From the NCBI RefSeq assembly GCF_000377405.1, contig NZ_KB905020.1, positions 248,001 through 312,000 of the forward strand: 64,000 nucleotides of DNA, in the 5' to 3' direction. Each line of letters opens with the position of its first letter. The stretch's first letter is position 1. The notes beneath the pieces were generated by a model, which saw only the letters and a list, made by a program, of their open reading frames with translations, did not search any database and was not told where the DNA came from. Made by a program: the position numbers and the translations under genes. Below are positions 1-8,675 of the stretch, one piece after another. This stretch comes from Thioalkalivibrio sp. ALE31. GTDB lineage: Bacteria > Pseudomonadota > Gammaproteobacteria > Ectothiorhodospirales > Ectothiorhodospiraceae.

Positions 1-653
1 GCATCCGGCGGCCCCCAGGTCAGCTCGATCACCCGCGCGCCGTGGTCACTGGCCGCACCCACCGCGTGGATGCAGGGGAAGTCCTGTTCCAGCTTGTCGC
101 TGTCACTCACGACATGCAGGCTGCAACCGAAGGCCTCAGCCAGATCCCGGGCCTGCAGGGCCAGGTTGGCCGGCATCATGTCGGCGGCGGGGGTGTTGAT
201 CAGGTCGCGGGTCAGGCCGATCGATTCGACAAAGGCCTGAACCCGGGCCGGGTCGGCGTCTTCCGGCCAGACCAGCCGTGGCGTGCGTTCCTGCGGTTCG
301 CGGTAGCGGTCAAAGCGGTAGCGCCCCAGGCCCCAGCCGATGGCGGCGAGGTTCTGGACGTCGGCGTTGAGAAAGTCCGTCTCCAGACGATAGTCGCCGC
401 TGCCCAGTGTCTCCGCCGCCGCGGCCAGCATCCAGATCGGCGTCTCGGCGTCGAACCCGGCCAGAACTGCCGCCAGCCCGCCGTCCGCGTCGGGAATACG
501 CAGGATCGCGCCCGGCTCCGCCTCGAAGCCGGAGGCCTCGACCCACTTGCGCCAGCTCTCCGGCGCGGCCTCCAGGCGGACCGGGAGTGACTCGCGGCTG
601 ACCGGGATCAGCGGGACAGCGGTTTCGGACGACGCAACAAAGACAGAATCCAC
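1..653 (-). CDS. M17 leucyl aminopeptidase family protein, N-terminal part (cut by window edge)
   Basis: About 217 codons are visible before the gene runs off the left edge. The minus-strand reading carries the M17 inter-domain segment INTPAADMMPANL at roughly residues 160-175, which precedes the two-metal catalytic domain; the catalytic residues themselves lie outside the window. I chose the GTG at 653 because GAGGA sits 7 bases upstream and the protein then begins VDSVFVASSE, typical of this subfamily. M17 enzymes are cytosolic metallo-exopeptidases that release N-terminal residues in peptide turnover. The gene is divergent from the ABC exporter at 772. It could be PepA or a PepB-like relative; the visible half does not decide. 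Confidence 0.85.
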   Translation of the reverse strand, partial: MDSVFVASSETAVPLIPVSRESLPVRLEAAPESWRKWVEASGFEAEPGAILRIPDADGGLAAVLAGFDAETPIWMLAAAAETLGSGDYRLETDFLNADVQNLAAIGWGLGRYRFDRYREPQERTPRLVWPEDADPARVQAFVESIGLTRDLINTPAADMMPANLALQARDLAEAFGCSLHVVSDSDKLEQDFPCIHAVGAASDHGARVIELTWGPPD

Positions 654-771
654 GCGGCTTTCCTCGAAATTGATCCAAAACGGCCATAATACGCATCTTG
701 TCGATCCCCCGGGATCGTACCCACTCAGCCGGTGCACGGTTCCGTGTGCCGGGGCCCTACAGGATGTGACG

Positions 772-1749
772 ATGACGCCAGCGCTGGAGATTCGCGGGCT
801 CAAGAAGACCTACAAGAACGGATTCGAGGCCCTCAAGGGGATCGACCTCGAGGTGGCGCCCGGCAGCTTCTTTGCCCTGCTGGGCCCCAACGGGGCCGGC
901 AAGTCCACCACCATCGGGATCATCACCTCGCTAATCAACAAGACCGCGGGCACGGTCAAGGTCTTCGGTCACGACCTGGACACCGACCTGCAGGCGGTCA
1001 AGCGCTCCATCGGGCTGGTCCCGCAGGAGTTCAACTTCAACAACTTCGAGCCGATCGGCGAGATCGTCGTCAACCAGGCGGGCTACTACGGCATCCCCCG
1101 GCGCGAGGCCTGGGAGCGCTGCGAGCACTACCTGAACGAGCTGGGCCTGTGGGAAAAGCGCAAGGACATGGCGCGTACGCTGTCCGGGGGCATGAAGCGC
1201 CGGCTGATGATTGCGCGCGCCCTCGTGCACGAACCGCGGCTGCTGATCCTGGACGAACCCACCGCCGGCGTCGATATCGAACTGCGCCGCTCCATGTGGG
1301 ACTTCCTGACCCGTATCAACACCGACGGACGCAGCATCATCCTGACCACGCACTATCTCGAGGAGGCGGAGACGCTGTGCCGCAACATCGCGATCATCGA
1401 TGACGGCGGCATCATCGAGAACACCACGATGAAGCAGCTCCTCGCCAAGCTCGAGACGGAGACCATGGTCCTGGATCTCAGCGAACCACCGCCGGGCCTC
1501 CCCGAGGATGCGCCGGTGGCCCTGCGCCAGGTCGACGAGCTCACGCTGGAGGCCGACATCCGCCGCGGCCAGCACCTGAACGATCTGTTCCGGGTCCTGG
1601 ATCAGGCCGGAATCCGCGTTCAGAGCATGCGCAACAAGGCCAACCGCCTGGAGGAACTGTTCATCCGCATGACCCGCAACGGCCAGAGCCCCAGTCACCT
1701 CACGCCGGGTGCCAGCGGCGCCAGCGAGCAGCCGGAGAACCAGGCATGA
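772..1749 (+). CDS. yadG: ABC-2 type transporter ATP-binding protein (YadG-like)
   Basis: 325-residue nucleotide-binding subunit. Walker A GPNGAGKST lies at about residues 38-46, the signature LSGGMKRR and Walker B LLILDEPTAGVD follow near 140 and 160, and an H-loop TTHYLEEAE comes after. A 75-residue C-terminal extension follows the ATPase core, as in exporters of this class. The open frame extends further upstream, but the ATG at 772 gives the family start MTPALEIRGL, and the extra upstream residues look non-coding. The stop overlaps the permease start by 4 bases, so the two are translationally coupled. Homologues in other proteobacteria are paired the same way; the substrate is not known. 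Confidence 0.9.
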   Translation: MTPALEIRGLKKTYKNGFEALKGIDLEVAPGSFFALLGPNGAGKSTTIGIITSLINKTAGTVKVFGHDLDTDLQAVKRSIGLVPQEFNFNNFEPIGEIVVNQAGYYGIPRREAWERCEHYLNELGLWEKRKDMARTLSGGMKRRLMIARALVHEPRLLILDEPTAGVDIELRRSMWDFLTRINTDGRSIILTTHYLEEAETLCRNIAIIDDGGIIENTTMKQLLAKLETETMVLDLSEPPPGLPEDAPVALRQVDELTLEADIRRGQHLNDLFRVLDQAGIRVQSMRNKANRLEELFIRMTRNGQSPSHLTPGASGASEQPENQA

Positions 1750-2528
1750 GCAGCACCCACCTGCGTCACTACTGGACCGCCTTCCGCACCATCGTCACCA
1801 AGGAGGTGCTGCGCTTCGCCCGCATCTGGGTGCAGACGGTGCTGCCGCCGGTGATCACCACGGCCCTGTACTTCATCATCTTCGGTGGCCTGATCGGCGA
1901 GCGAATCGGCGAGATGGAAGGCTACCGCTACATGGACTTCATCGTGCCCGGCCTGATCATGCTGGCCGTGATCACCAACAGCTATTCCAATGTGGTTTCG
2001 TCCTTCTTCGGTTCCAAGTTCCAGCGCCATATCGAGGAGTTGCTGGTCTCGCCGATCCCCAACAGCGTGATCATCCTCGGCTTCGTCTTCGGCGGCGTGG
2101 CCCGCGGCCTGGCGGTGGGAGTGGCCGTCCTGCTGGTGTCGCTGTTCTTCAGTCCGCTCAGCGTGCACAACGCCCCGGTCATGCTGGTCATCGTGCTGAT
2201 GACGTCGATCCTGTTCGCCCTTGCCGGGCTGATCAATGGTGTCTTCGCCCGTACCTTCGACGATATCGCGATCGTCCCGACCTTCGTGCTCACGCCGCTG
2301 ACGTACCTGGGCGGGGTGTTCTACTCGATCAGCCTGCTGCCGGAGTTCTGGCAGGGCGTGTCGATGCTCAACCCCATCCTGTACATGGTGGACGCCTTCC
2401 GCTACGGCAGTCTCGGCCACAGCGACTTCCCCGTGGCCATGTCCTTCGCCATCATCGCGGGCTTCATCGCCGTCCTTTACTCCGTGGCACTGATCCTGCT
2501 CAATCGCGGCGTCGGAATCCGATCCTGA
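1746..2528 (+). CDS. yadH: ABC-2 type transporter permease (YadH-like)
   Basis: 260 residues with about six hydrophobic segments. It has the ABC-2 pattern: a cytoplasmic N-terminus with an amphipathic stretch (KEVLRFARIWVQT), a first membrane segment near residues 35-55, and the conserved region YLGGVFYSISLLPEFW near residue 190. It begins inside the ATPase stop codon (ATGA) and together they form a complete half-transporter pair, expected to work as a homodimer with YadG. The most likely role is export or flipping of an envelope component, but nothing in the sequence names the substrate. Length matches the family. Confidence 0.9.
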   Translation: MSSTHLRHYWTAFRTIVTKEVLRFARIWVQTVLPPVITTALYFIIFGGLIGERIGEMEGYRYMDFIVPGLIMLAVITNSYSNVVSSFFGSKFQRHIEELLVSPIPNSVIILGFVFGGVARGLAVGVAVLLVSLFFSPLSVHNAPVMLVIVLMTSILFALAGLINGVFARTFDDIAIVPTFVLTPLTYLGGVFYSISLLPEFWQGVSMLNPILYMVDAFRYGSLGHSDFPVAMSFAIIAGFIAVLYSVALILLNRGVGIRS

Positions 2529-2591
2529 CGCCCAGCCCCGGCGAAACCGCCGGAAAGCGGCTTCCGACGGTGTTTATTGCCCGAAAAAACG

Positions 2592-2600
2592 TGGTATAAA
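2592..2600 (+). promoter_or_regulatory. Candidate extended -10 promoter for the M23 peptidase gene
   Basis: TGGTATAAA is a complete extended -10 (TG-n-TATAAA), 27 bases before the ATG at 2628. No good -35 is present at the usual distance, which is acceptable for extended -10 promoters. It lies just downstream of the yadH stop. Confidence 0.45.
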
Positions 2601-2627
2601 GCGGAAACTCTCCGGGGCAAGGGCCAT

Positions 2628-4136
2628 ATGGGTTACAACAGAAAGACATCGCATTTCTTTCTGGCGGGCACCGCCGGACTCGCCATCCTGGTGGGTACCA
2701 GCCTCCTGCTCGCCTCCCAGCCCGCCGAGACCTCCCAGCCGCTCCAGATCGGCGCCGGCAACCCGCTCCCCGTCGCCAAGCTGTCCCTCGCACGCCCGGA
2801 CCACCCGGCCGGAGGCGCGTCGATCAGCCCGGCACCGTCGGCGTCGTTCGATGCGGGCGCGCAGACCGTCGCGTTTGCCACCGACATGCTGGACGACCCG
2901 AGCACCGGCTACCACGACGACCCCATCGACCCGGACGCGGAGGCGCCCACCTCCTACGAAACCTTCGACCTCGACGGTGAGGGCGATACCGCCGCCGAGG
3001 CGGACGCGGCCGAGGACGAATGGCACAGCCATACGCTGAAGGATGGCGAGCGCCTGACCGGACTCTGGGAACGCGAATGGGATCTCCCCCTCGCGACGCT
3101 CTACCGCCTGCTGGATGACGACGAGAACGCCTCCATCCTGAACCGTGTGCGTCCCGGCCAGGAGATCGAATGGCAGGTCGACGACGAGGGCTATCTGACC
3201 CGCATGCGCCTGTGGACCTCCCGCGCCAGCGGGCACGAGTGGATCCGCGAGTCCGAGGGCTGGGACTTCGAACGCGGCGAGGTCGAGAATGGCCGCGAGG
3301 TCAGCCATCTGATCATCAGCGCCGAGATCGACGGGAACATCGCGTCCGCGCTGAGCGAACGCGCGGATATCTCCCCGGGGGCGGCCAACGCCCTGGCCGT
3401 ACTGCTCGACCGCTACCTGCCCGTGCGTACCCATGCCCGTACCGGTGACCAGTTCACCCTGCTGGTGGAACAGGAGACGCTGGTCGGCGACGACACCCCG
3501 CACAACCTCCGCCTGCTCGCCTTCGACTACGAAGGCGAACGCATCGAGATCCGCGCCGCCCGCAACGTCAACGGCCGGTTCTACACGCCCGAGGGCGAGA
3601 GCCTGCTGCCGCCATTCGACCGCCGCCCGTTTGCGGGCAATTACCGCATCAGTTCCAGTTTCAATCCCCGCCGCCGCCATCCGGTCACCGGCCGTGTGGC
3701 CCCCCACCACGGTACGGACTTCGCCATGCCGGTGGGCACGCCCATCCTCGCGCCGGCCGACGGCCGCGTGACCCGCGTGGAGAATCACCCCTACGCCGGG
3801 CGCTTCATCGTCATCGAGCACGGCCAGGGATACTCCACGCGCTACCTCCATCTGCAGCGACAGCTGGTACGCCCCGGGCAGACCGTGGAGCGCGGTGACC
3901 GTATCGCCCTGTCCGGCAACACCGGCCGCAGCACCGGGCCCCACCTGCATTACGAGATCCACGTGAACAACCGGCCGCAGAACCCGATGCGCGTGGAGCT
4001 CCCGGAGAGCGATGCCCTGGAAGGCGACGAACTCGACCGCTTCAAGTCCATCAGCCAGACACTGCTGGCCCAGCTGGACAACGGGGTGCGCAACCAGCAG
4101 GTCGCCTTCACCTCGTTCGAAGAGCTGACCCGTTGA
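2628..4136 (+). CDS. M23 family peptidoglycan endopeptidase with OapA/LysM-like domain (MepM-like)
   Basis: 502 residues. An N-terminal hydrophobic segment at about 10-32 serves as membrane anchor or signal. An acidic low-complexity linker follows, then an OapA/LysM-like domain near 125-200 (pattern LKDGERLTGLW, typical of MepM relatives). The C-terminal M23 lysostaphin domain shows HxxxD (H360, D364) and HLHYE near 440, the zinc ligands of active M23 enzymes. Expected role: cutting peptide cross-links in periplasmic murein during growth. The ATG at 2628 is chosen because it places the membrane segment at the N-terminus. The gene stands between the ABC pair and mnmC, apparently with its own promoter. 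Confidence 0.9.
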   Translation: MGYNRKTSHFFLAGTAGLAILVGTSLLLASQPAETSQPLQIGAGNPLPVAKLSLARPDHPAGGASISPAPSASFDAGAQTVAFATDMLDDPSTGYHDDPIDPDAEAPTSYETFDLDGEGDTAAEADAAEDEWHSHTLKDGERLTGLWEREWDLPLATLYRLLDDDENASILNRVRPGQEIEWQVDDEGYLTRMRLWTSRASGHEWIRESEGWDFERGEVENGREVSHLIISAEIDGNIASALSERADISPGAANALAVLLDRYLPVRTHARTGDQFTLLVEQETLVGDDTPHNLRLLAFDYEGERIEIRAARNVNGRFYTPEGESLLPPFDRRPFAGNYRISSSFNPRRRHPVTGRVAPHHGTDFAMPVGTPILAPADGRVTRVENHPYAGRFIVIEHGQGYSTRYLHLQRQLVRPGQTVERGDRIALSGNTGRSTGPHLHYEIHVNNRPQNPMRVELPESDALEGDELDRFKSISQTLLAQLDNGVRNQQVAFTSFEELTR

Positions 4137-4197
4137 GGGATTGATCCGAGGGTCCCGTCGGTGGGCGCCTCGCGTTCATCGCCGGGGTCCTGATTGC

Positions 4198-6066
4198 GTG
4201 GTGGCCTCCTCTCCGTTGTCTCCCCTGCTCGACTGGGCGCGTCTTGACTGGCGCGACGGCATGCCCTTTGCTGTCGACTACGGCGACGGCTATTTCGGAT
4301 CGAGCCAGCCGCGCGCAGAGGCGCAAGAGGTCTTCCTCGAGGCCAACAGCCTGCCGGAGCGGTTCTCCGGCTGCCGCCACTTCGCGATCGGCGAAACCGG
4401 CTTCGGCACCGGGCTGAACCTGCTGCTGGCGCTGGAGCAATGGCGCCGGCACGCCCCGCCCGATGCCTTCCTCTCGCTGCTCAGCCTGGAGGCACACCCC
4501 CTTTCGCCGGAGGACCTCGCCACCCTGCACCAACACCTCGGGCTCGACGATGCCGACAGCCGCGCCCTGCGCGCGCAGTACCCGCCCCCGGTCCCTGGAC
4601 TGCACCGGATCGAATTCCCCGGGGCGCGCGCCACCCTGACCCTGGGCCTGGGCGACGCCGCACCGGTCCTCGCTGGCGTGCGCGGCCGGATCAATGCCTG
4701 GTTCCTGGACGGCTTCGCGCCGCGCAGCAATCCCGCATTGTGGAACACCGGCGTTTTTCGCCAGATCGCCCGGCTGTCCGCGCCCGGCGCCACGTTCGGC
4801 ACCTACACCGCCGCGGGCCAGGTCCGGCGCGATCTGGAGGGTGTCGGATTCACGGTCCGGCGCGCCCACGGCCACGGACGCAAGCGCGAGCGCCTGACCG
4901 GGGCCTTTCACGCGCCGTCCGCCGAACCGGCGACGCCGGCACCGCAGGCGCCCCGCCACGTGGCCGTCGTCGGCGCCGGACTGGCCGGGCTGGCCAGCGC
5001 GCACGCGCTGGAACGTCGCGGCATCCGCACCACCCTGTTCGACCCCGCCGGGGTCGCCGGTGGTGCGTCCGGCAACCCGGCCGCCGTACTGCTGCCCAAC
5101 CTGCACCCGCGCGATGCCGACCTGAACCGCCTGGCCCTGGCCGGGATGCGCAGGACCCGGACCCTGATCAACGAACTGGAGGCCCATACGGGGGAAGTAT
5201 TGCGGCTGGCCTCCGGCGTCGCCTTCCACGGCATCAGCGCCCACGGGAAGAAACGGGTGACCCGTCTGCTCAAGGCCGGCAGCGAAGCGACCGGGCTGCT
5301 CTTTGATCCGGCGGGCCCGGGATGCACCGACGCCCCGCATCTGTACTACCCCGAGGGCCTGGCGGTGGATATGGCCGCTCTTTGTCGTGCCCTTGCCGGC
5401 ACCCTGCCGGCGCCCCGCGCAGAGGCTGTCACGCACATCCACCTGACTCCCGGCCAAGACGCAGTGCAACTGGAGACGGAGTACGGCCGGGAGTCATTCG
5501 ATGCCGTCGTGCTGGCCAATGGCGCCGGTCAGGGGGCGCCCCTGAGCCCCGAACACGGGGCGGTCTCGACGGTCACCGGCCAGATGACCCGAGTGGCGGC
5601 CACCCTGCCCGACTGGGGCGGGTTCGTTGCCACCGGACAGGGCTACTGCATCCCGTCCCCCGACCAAACAGCATGGATCGGCGCGACCTACCGGCGCACG
5701 CAAGGCCCCGGCATCCGTCAGGCCGACACGCTCCTGGCTACGGACGACGCGGCGAACCTTCGCCACCTGGCCTGGGTGCCCGGCCTGGACGATCCCGCCA
5801 CCCAGGTCCTGGACCACTGGGCCGGCGAACGGGCGGTGGTCCGCGATCGCCTGCCCTTGGTCGGGCCCAGCCGAATGGACGCGCGCGGCCGCGTCCAGCT
5901 CAACCTCGCGCATGGCTCACGCGGCCTGCTGTACGCACCCCTGGCCGCCGAGTGGCTGGCCGACCATTGGCTGGGCCTCATCGAACCCCTGGAGACCACT
6001 ACCGCCGCGCGGCTGGACCCAGCCCGACACGCGGGTCAGGCCCCGGGAGCCTCCGACGAGGCGTAG
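4198..6066 (+). CDS. mnmC: Bifunctional tRNA wobble-uridine modification enzyme MnmC
   Basis: Fusion of two enzymes acting on the mnm5s2U34 pathway of tRNA. The N-terminal methyltransferase has the SAM motif IGETGFGTGLN near residues 63-73 and the DGFAPRSNPALW motif near 170. The C-terminal FAD oxidoreductase has the Rossmann motif VVGAGLAGLASA near 258. The oxidase converts cmnm5U to nm5U and the methyltransferase makes mnm5U. Start is uncertain: GTG codons at 4198 and 4201 precede the family-like SPLSPLLDWARLDW, and no strong ribosome site is visible; a TTG at 4141 would add 19 unlikely residues. Its 3' end overlaps the convergent diguanylate cyclase gene by 31 bases. Confidence 0.93.
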   Translation: MVASSPLSPLLDWARLDWRDGMPFAVDYGDGYFGSSQPRAEAQEVFLEANSLPERFSGCRHFAIGETGFGTGLNLLLALEQWRRHAPPDAFLSLLSLEAHPLSPEDLATLHQHLGLDDADSRALRAQYPPPVPGLHRIEFPGARATLTLGLGDAAPVLAGVRGRINAWFLDGFAPRSNPALWNTGVFRQIARLSAPGATFGTYTAAGQVRRDLEGVGFTVRRAHGHGRKRERLTGAFHAPSAEPATPAPQAPRHVAVVGAGLAGLASAHALERRGIRTTLFDPAGVAGGASGNPAAVLLPNLHPRDADLNRLALAGMRRTRTLINELEAHTGEVLRLASGVAFHGISAHGKKRVTRLLKAGSEATGLLFDPAGPGCTDAPHLYYPEGLAVDMAALCRALAGTLPAPRAEAVTHIHLTPGQDAVQLETEYGRESFDAVVLANGAGQGAPLSPEHGAVSTVTGQMTRVAATLPDWGGFVATGQGYCIPSPDQTAWIGATYRRTQGPGIRQADTLLATDDAANLRHLAWVPGLDDPATQVLDHWAGERAVVRDRLPLVGPSRMDARGRVQLNLAHGSRGLLYAPLAAEWLADHWLGLIEPLETTTAARLDPARHAGQAPGASDEA

Positions 6067-8306
6067 GCCACATCGTTGCGGCCCGCCGCCTTCACCCGGT
6101 ACATCGCGTGATCCGCGGCCATCATCAGGTCGGCGAGCCGCTGTCCGTCACCCGGATAGAAGGCGACGCCGATGCTGCATGACAGGCTCACCTCCACCGT
6201 ATCCATATGCCCGGGGTGCAGCTCAAAGGGCTCACGGAAGGCCTCTTGCAGCCGCTCGACCAGCCGCGTTGCCTCCTCCGCGTGGTGCAGCGGGGCACTC
6301 AATACGATGAACTCGTCCCCGCCCAGGCGAACCAGCAGGTCATCCGTGCGCAGGCTGCCGGCCAGACGCCTGGCGAGCAGCCGCAGCAACTCGTCGCCCA
6401 CCGCGTGGCCATACTGATCGTTCACCGGCTTGAAGCGATCCAGGTCGATGAACAGCAGCGCCAGCTGACCCTCCTTGCGGTCGGCCCGGGCCGCCAGGCG
6501 GGGAAACGCGCGGTCCAGCGCGGCCCGGTTCGCGGTGCCAGTCAGCGGGTCCTCCCACGCGAGCGCCTGCATGCGCTCCTCCAGCTGCTTGCGCTCGGTC
6601 ACGTCCAGGGCGTGCCAGACCACGGCCGCGGAACCCTCGAACGGCGTGTGAATCGGTCGGACCCGCGCCTCGTACCAGCGCGTCTCGTCCGCTGCCACCC
6701 CCGGCTCGGCCGCATGGAACGCACTGGCCTGCAGACGGTACTCGAGTTCCTGCATCGCCCCCTCGCGCAGGGCCCTTTGCACGACATCGGAGAACCGCTC
6801 CGCCACCTCGGGGGGTAACAACTCGGCCAGGGTATGCCCCACGGCGGTGGTGTGCGGGTCGCGGCCATGGCGCGCCTCGCCGAACACCCGCCGCACCAGC
6901 CCGGACGCATCAATCACCAGGGCATCGCCGGGCACGGCCTCGAACAGGGCGTCCTGGAGGTCCCGCGCCTCGCTCAGGGCATTGAACAGCATGCGATTCT
7001 CGTGCACGTCGACGAAGCTGAGCAGACAGGCCCGCTGCCCGTCCCAGTCGATCGGCACCCAGCGCAAGAGATGAAAACGCTGATCCCCGTCCGCGGCCTT
7101 CACCCGGATCTCGCGCCCCCGGGGCTCCTCCGGCACCGCGGCGCGGGTGAAATCGAGATCGGGGGGCAGACGCGGACGATCCGCCGGGTGGATCACATCC
7201 AGTGTGGCCAAGGCCTGCCCGGGGTTCGGCGACACCCCGGTCATGCGCGCGAAGGCCGGGTTGGCCCACAGAACGCGCCGCCCGGCCACGACCAGCGTCG
7301 CGTCCTCCAGGCGGTTGACCAGGGCCTGGTAGCGGCCCAGGGCCTCGCGGCGCTGCCGCATCCCCTGCCCAATGCGGAAGGTATATCCGCTGACCGCCAT
7401 CAGGCCCACTGCGCCCAGGACCCACCAGGCGGCGGGGCGGGCCGTGGCGGACGGGGTGGGGACCGGCTTTGCCAGCAGCCGCCACTGCCCCCCGGCAAAC
7501 GTCACATCGAGCTGCAATGGCGCCGATTCGACATCGAGCGCCTGCGGGTTGTAGAACACCTCGCCCTCGGCACCGGCCCCGTCGCGGCCGCGCAGGGCTA
7601 GCTTCAGGCGCTCCGAGCCGGGTACCAACCCGGCCTGTCGCAGCAGGGTGTCGAAATCGAGCGCGATGCTCGACAGGCTCCACGGGTTGGCGGCACCCGA
7701 CACGTCCTCGTCCTCAGCTTCGGTCAGGACCGGCGCCCGCACCAGCAGCCCGCGGCCGCCCTGGGCCAGCGGCCAGGGCCCGGCGACCACGGTCTCGCGG
7801 CTCTCCAGCACGCGATGGAAGGACGCGGACTGCTGGGGATGCTCGGCCAGGTTGAGCCCAATCGCGCCCTCGTTACCGGCCCGTGGGTAGACCAGCTCCA
7901 GCACCTCGCCGCGTGCCAGCGTCAGCGACCGGATCAGATCGGGTTGCCCCCGGTAAAGCCGTTCCGCGGCGCGGGCGAACTCCTCCTCGTTCAACTCCGG
8001 ATGGACGTAGGCGTAGGCCGCCAGCCCGATGGTGGCGTGCACCGACGCATTCAGCACGCTCTCCAGGCGGGAGCGCAGGCTGTTCGCCTCGGTCGCGAGC
8101 GACTGCTCATAACGATCGGCCATCTGCTGCTTCCAGCCCTGATCGATGGCCAGAAAAAGCAGGGCGAACAGCAGCGCCGCGAACAGGGCCGCCACCATCG
8201 GGCCCCGCACATACGGTTCGGTGGTGCGGGCCCGCGACGACGGAGCGCTGTCACGGGCGGCGTTTTGGGCGTCGGAAGCTTCCGTGGTGTCCGGTGGTGG
8301 GCTCAT
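6036..8306 (-). CDS. Membrane-bound diguanylate cyclase with periplasmic sensor and PAS domains
   Basis: About 756 residues. A first membrane segment near 35-55, a periplasmic region resembling a CHASE-type sensor (residues about 60-270), and a second membrane segment near 290 are followed by two PAS-like regions and a C-terminal GGDEF domain. The active motif is RLGGDEF near 661, and an RTDD sequence five residues before it matches the RxxD inhibitory I-site, so product inhibition by c-di-GMP is likely. The ATG at 8306 is chosen over upstream codons because the preceding residues look non-coding. Input signal unknown. No EAL domain is present, so it should synthesise c-di-GMP only. Confidence 0.88.
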   Translation of the reverse strand: MSPPPDTTEASDAQNAARDSAPSSRARTTEPYVRGPMVAALFAALLFALLFLAIDQGWKQQMADRYEQSLATEANSLRSRLESVLNASVHATIGLAAYAYVHPELNEEEFARAAERLYRGQPDLIRSLTLARGEVLELVYPRAGNEGAIGLNLAEHPQQSASFHRVLESRETVVAGPWPLAQGGRGLLVRAPVLTEAEDEDVSGAANPWSLSSIALDFDTLLRQAGLVPGSERLKLALRGRDGAGAEGEVFYNPQALDVESAPLQLDVTFAGGQWRLLAKPVPTPSATARPAAWWVLGAVGLMAVSGYTFRIGQGMRQRREALGRYQALVNRLEDATLVVAGRRVLWANPAFARMTGVSPNPGQALATLDVIHPADRPRLPPDLDFTRAAVPEEPRGREIRVKAADGDQRFHLLRWVPIDWDGQRACLLSFVDVHENRMLFNALSEARDLQDALFEAVPGDALVIDASGLVRRVFGEARHGRDPHTTAVGHTLAELLPPEVAERFSDVVQRALREGAMQELEYRLQASAFHAAEPGVAADETRWYEARVRPIHTPFEGSAAVVWHALDVTERKQLEERMQALAWEDPLTGTANRAALDRAFPRLAARADRKEGQLALLFIDLDRFKPVNDQYGHAVGDELLRLLARRLAGSLRTDDLLVRLGGDEFIVLSAPLHHAEEATRLVERLQEAFREPFELHPGHMDTVEVSLSCSIGVAFYPGDGQRLADLMMAADHAMYRVKAAGRNDVAYASSEAPGA

Positions 8307-8532
8307 GCCGGGTCTTTTGCGGGCGCACAGGGTTCTACTATGCGCCAACGGGGGGCAAACCGAAACGGCTCCGGAAATGCCCCGCTGACGCCCCGCTCAC
8401 ACGGGCCAACCCGGCCCCCGCATGAAGCGGCCGGGCGCTCGCCCGTACGTGGGCGGGTTGGCCGCCGGTCCAGCGACCACTGCTCGCTCGGCACCGTGGC
8501 CAAGGGGCCCGCCGAGCGGAACGATCTGGGAT

Positions 8533-8619
8533 TGGTGGGGACGGCCGGAATCGAACCGGCACGGCCTTGCGGCCAGCGGATTTTAAGTCCGATGCGTCTA
8601 CCAGTTCCGCCACGCCCCC
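8533..8619 (-). tRNA. tRNA-Leu, anticodon UAA
   Basis: 87-nt cloverleaf including an encoded CCA (plus-strand 8533-8535). The acceptor arm GGGGGCG pairs with CGTCCCC through one G-T pair. The loop CTTAAAA places anticodon TAA at 8585-8583. The long variable arm of a class II tRNA is present, and the T-loop reads GTTCGATTC. A -10-like TATGAT lies at 8636-8631, 12 bases before the 5' end. It lies directly downstream of the M48 protease gene on the same strand. Confidence 0.97.
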
Positions 8620-8675
8620 GGAGCCGCCGCATCATACCGTGCGTGTGGCGATGCCGCACCCGTGCCCGGCGGGGC

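Noticed and set aside
685-690. CATAAT as -10 of the yadG promoter
   Set aside because: No -35 at a usable distance (TTGATC is only 9 bases upstream).
2574-3962. Minus-strand open frame of 462 codons
   Set aside because: Antisense to the M23 peptidase, which has clear family motifs; no domain is visible in the antisense product.
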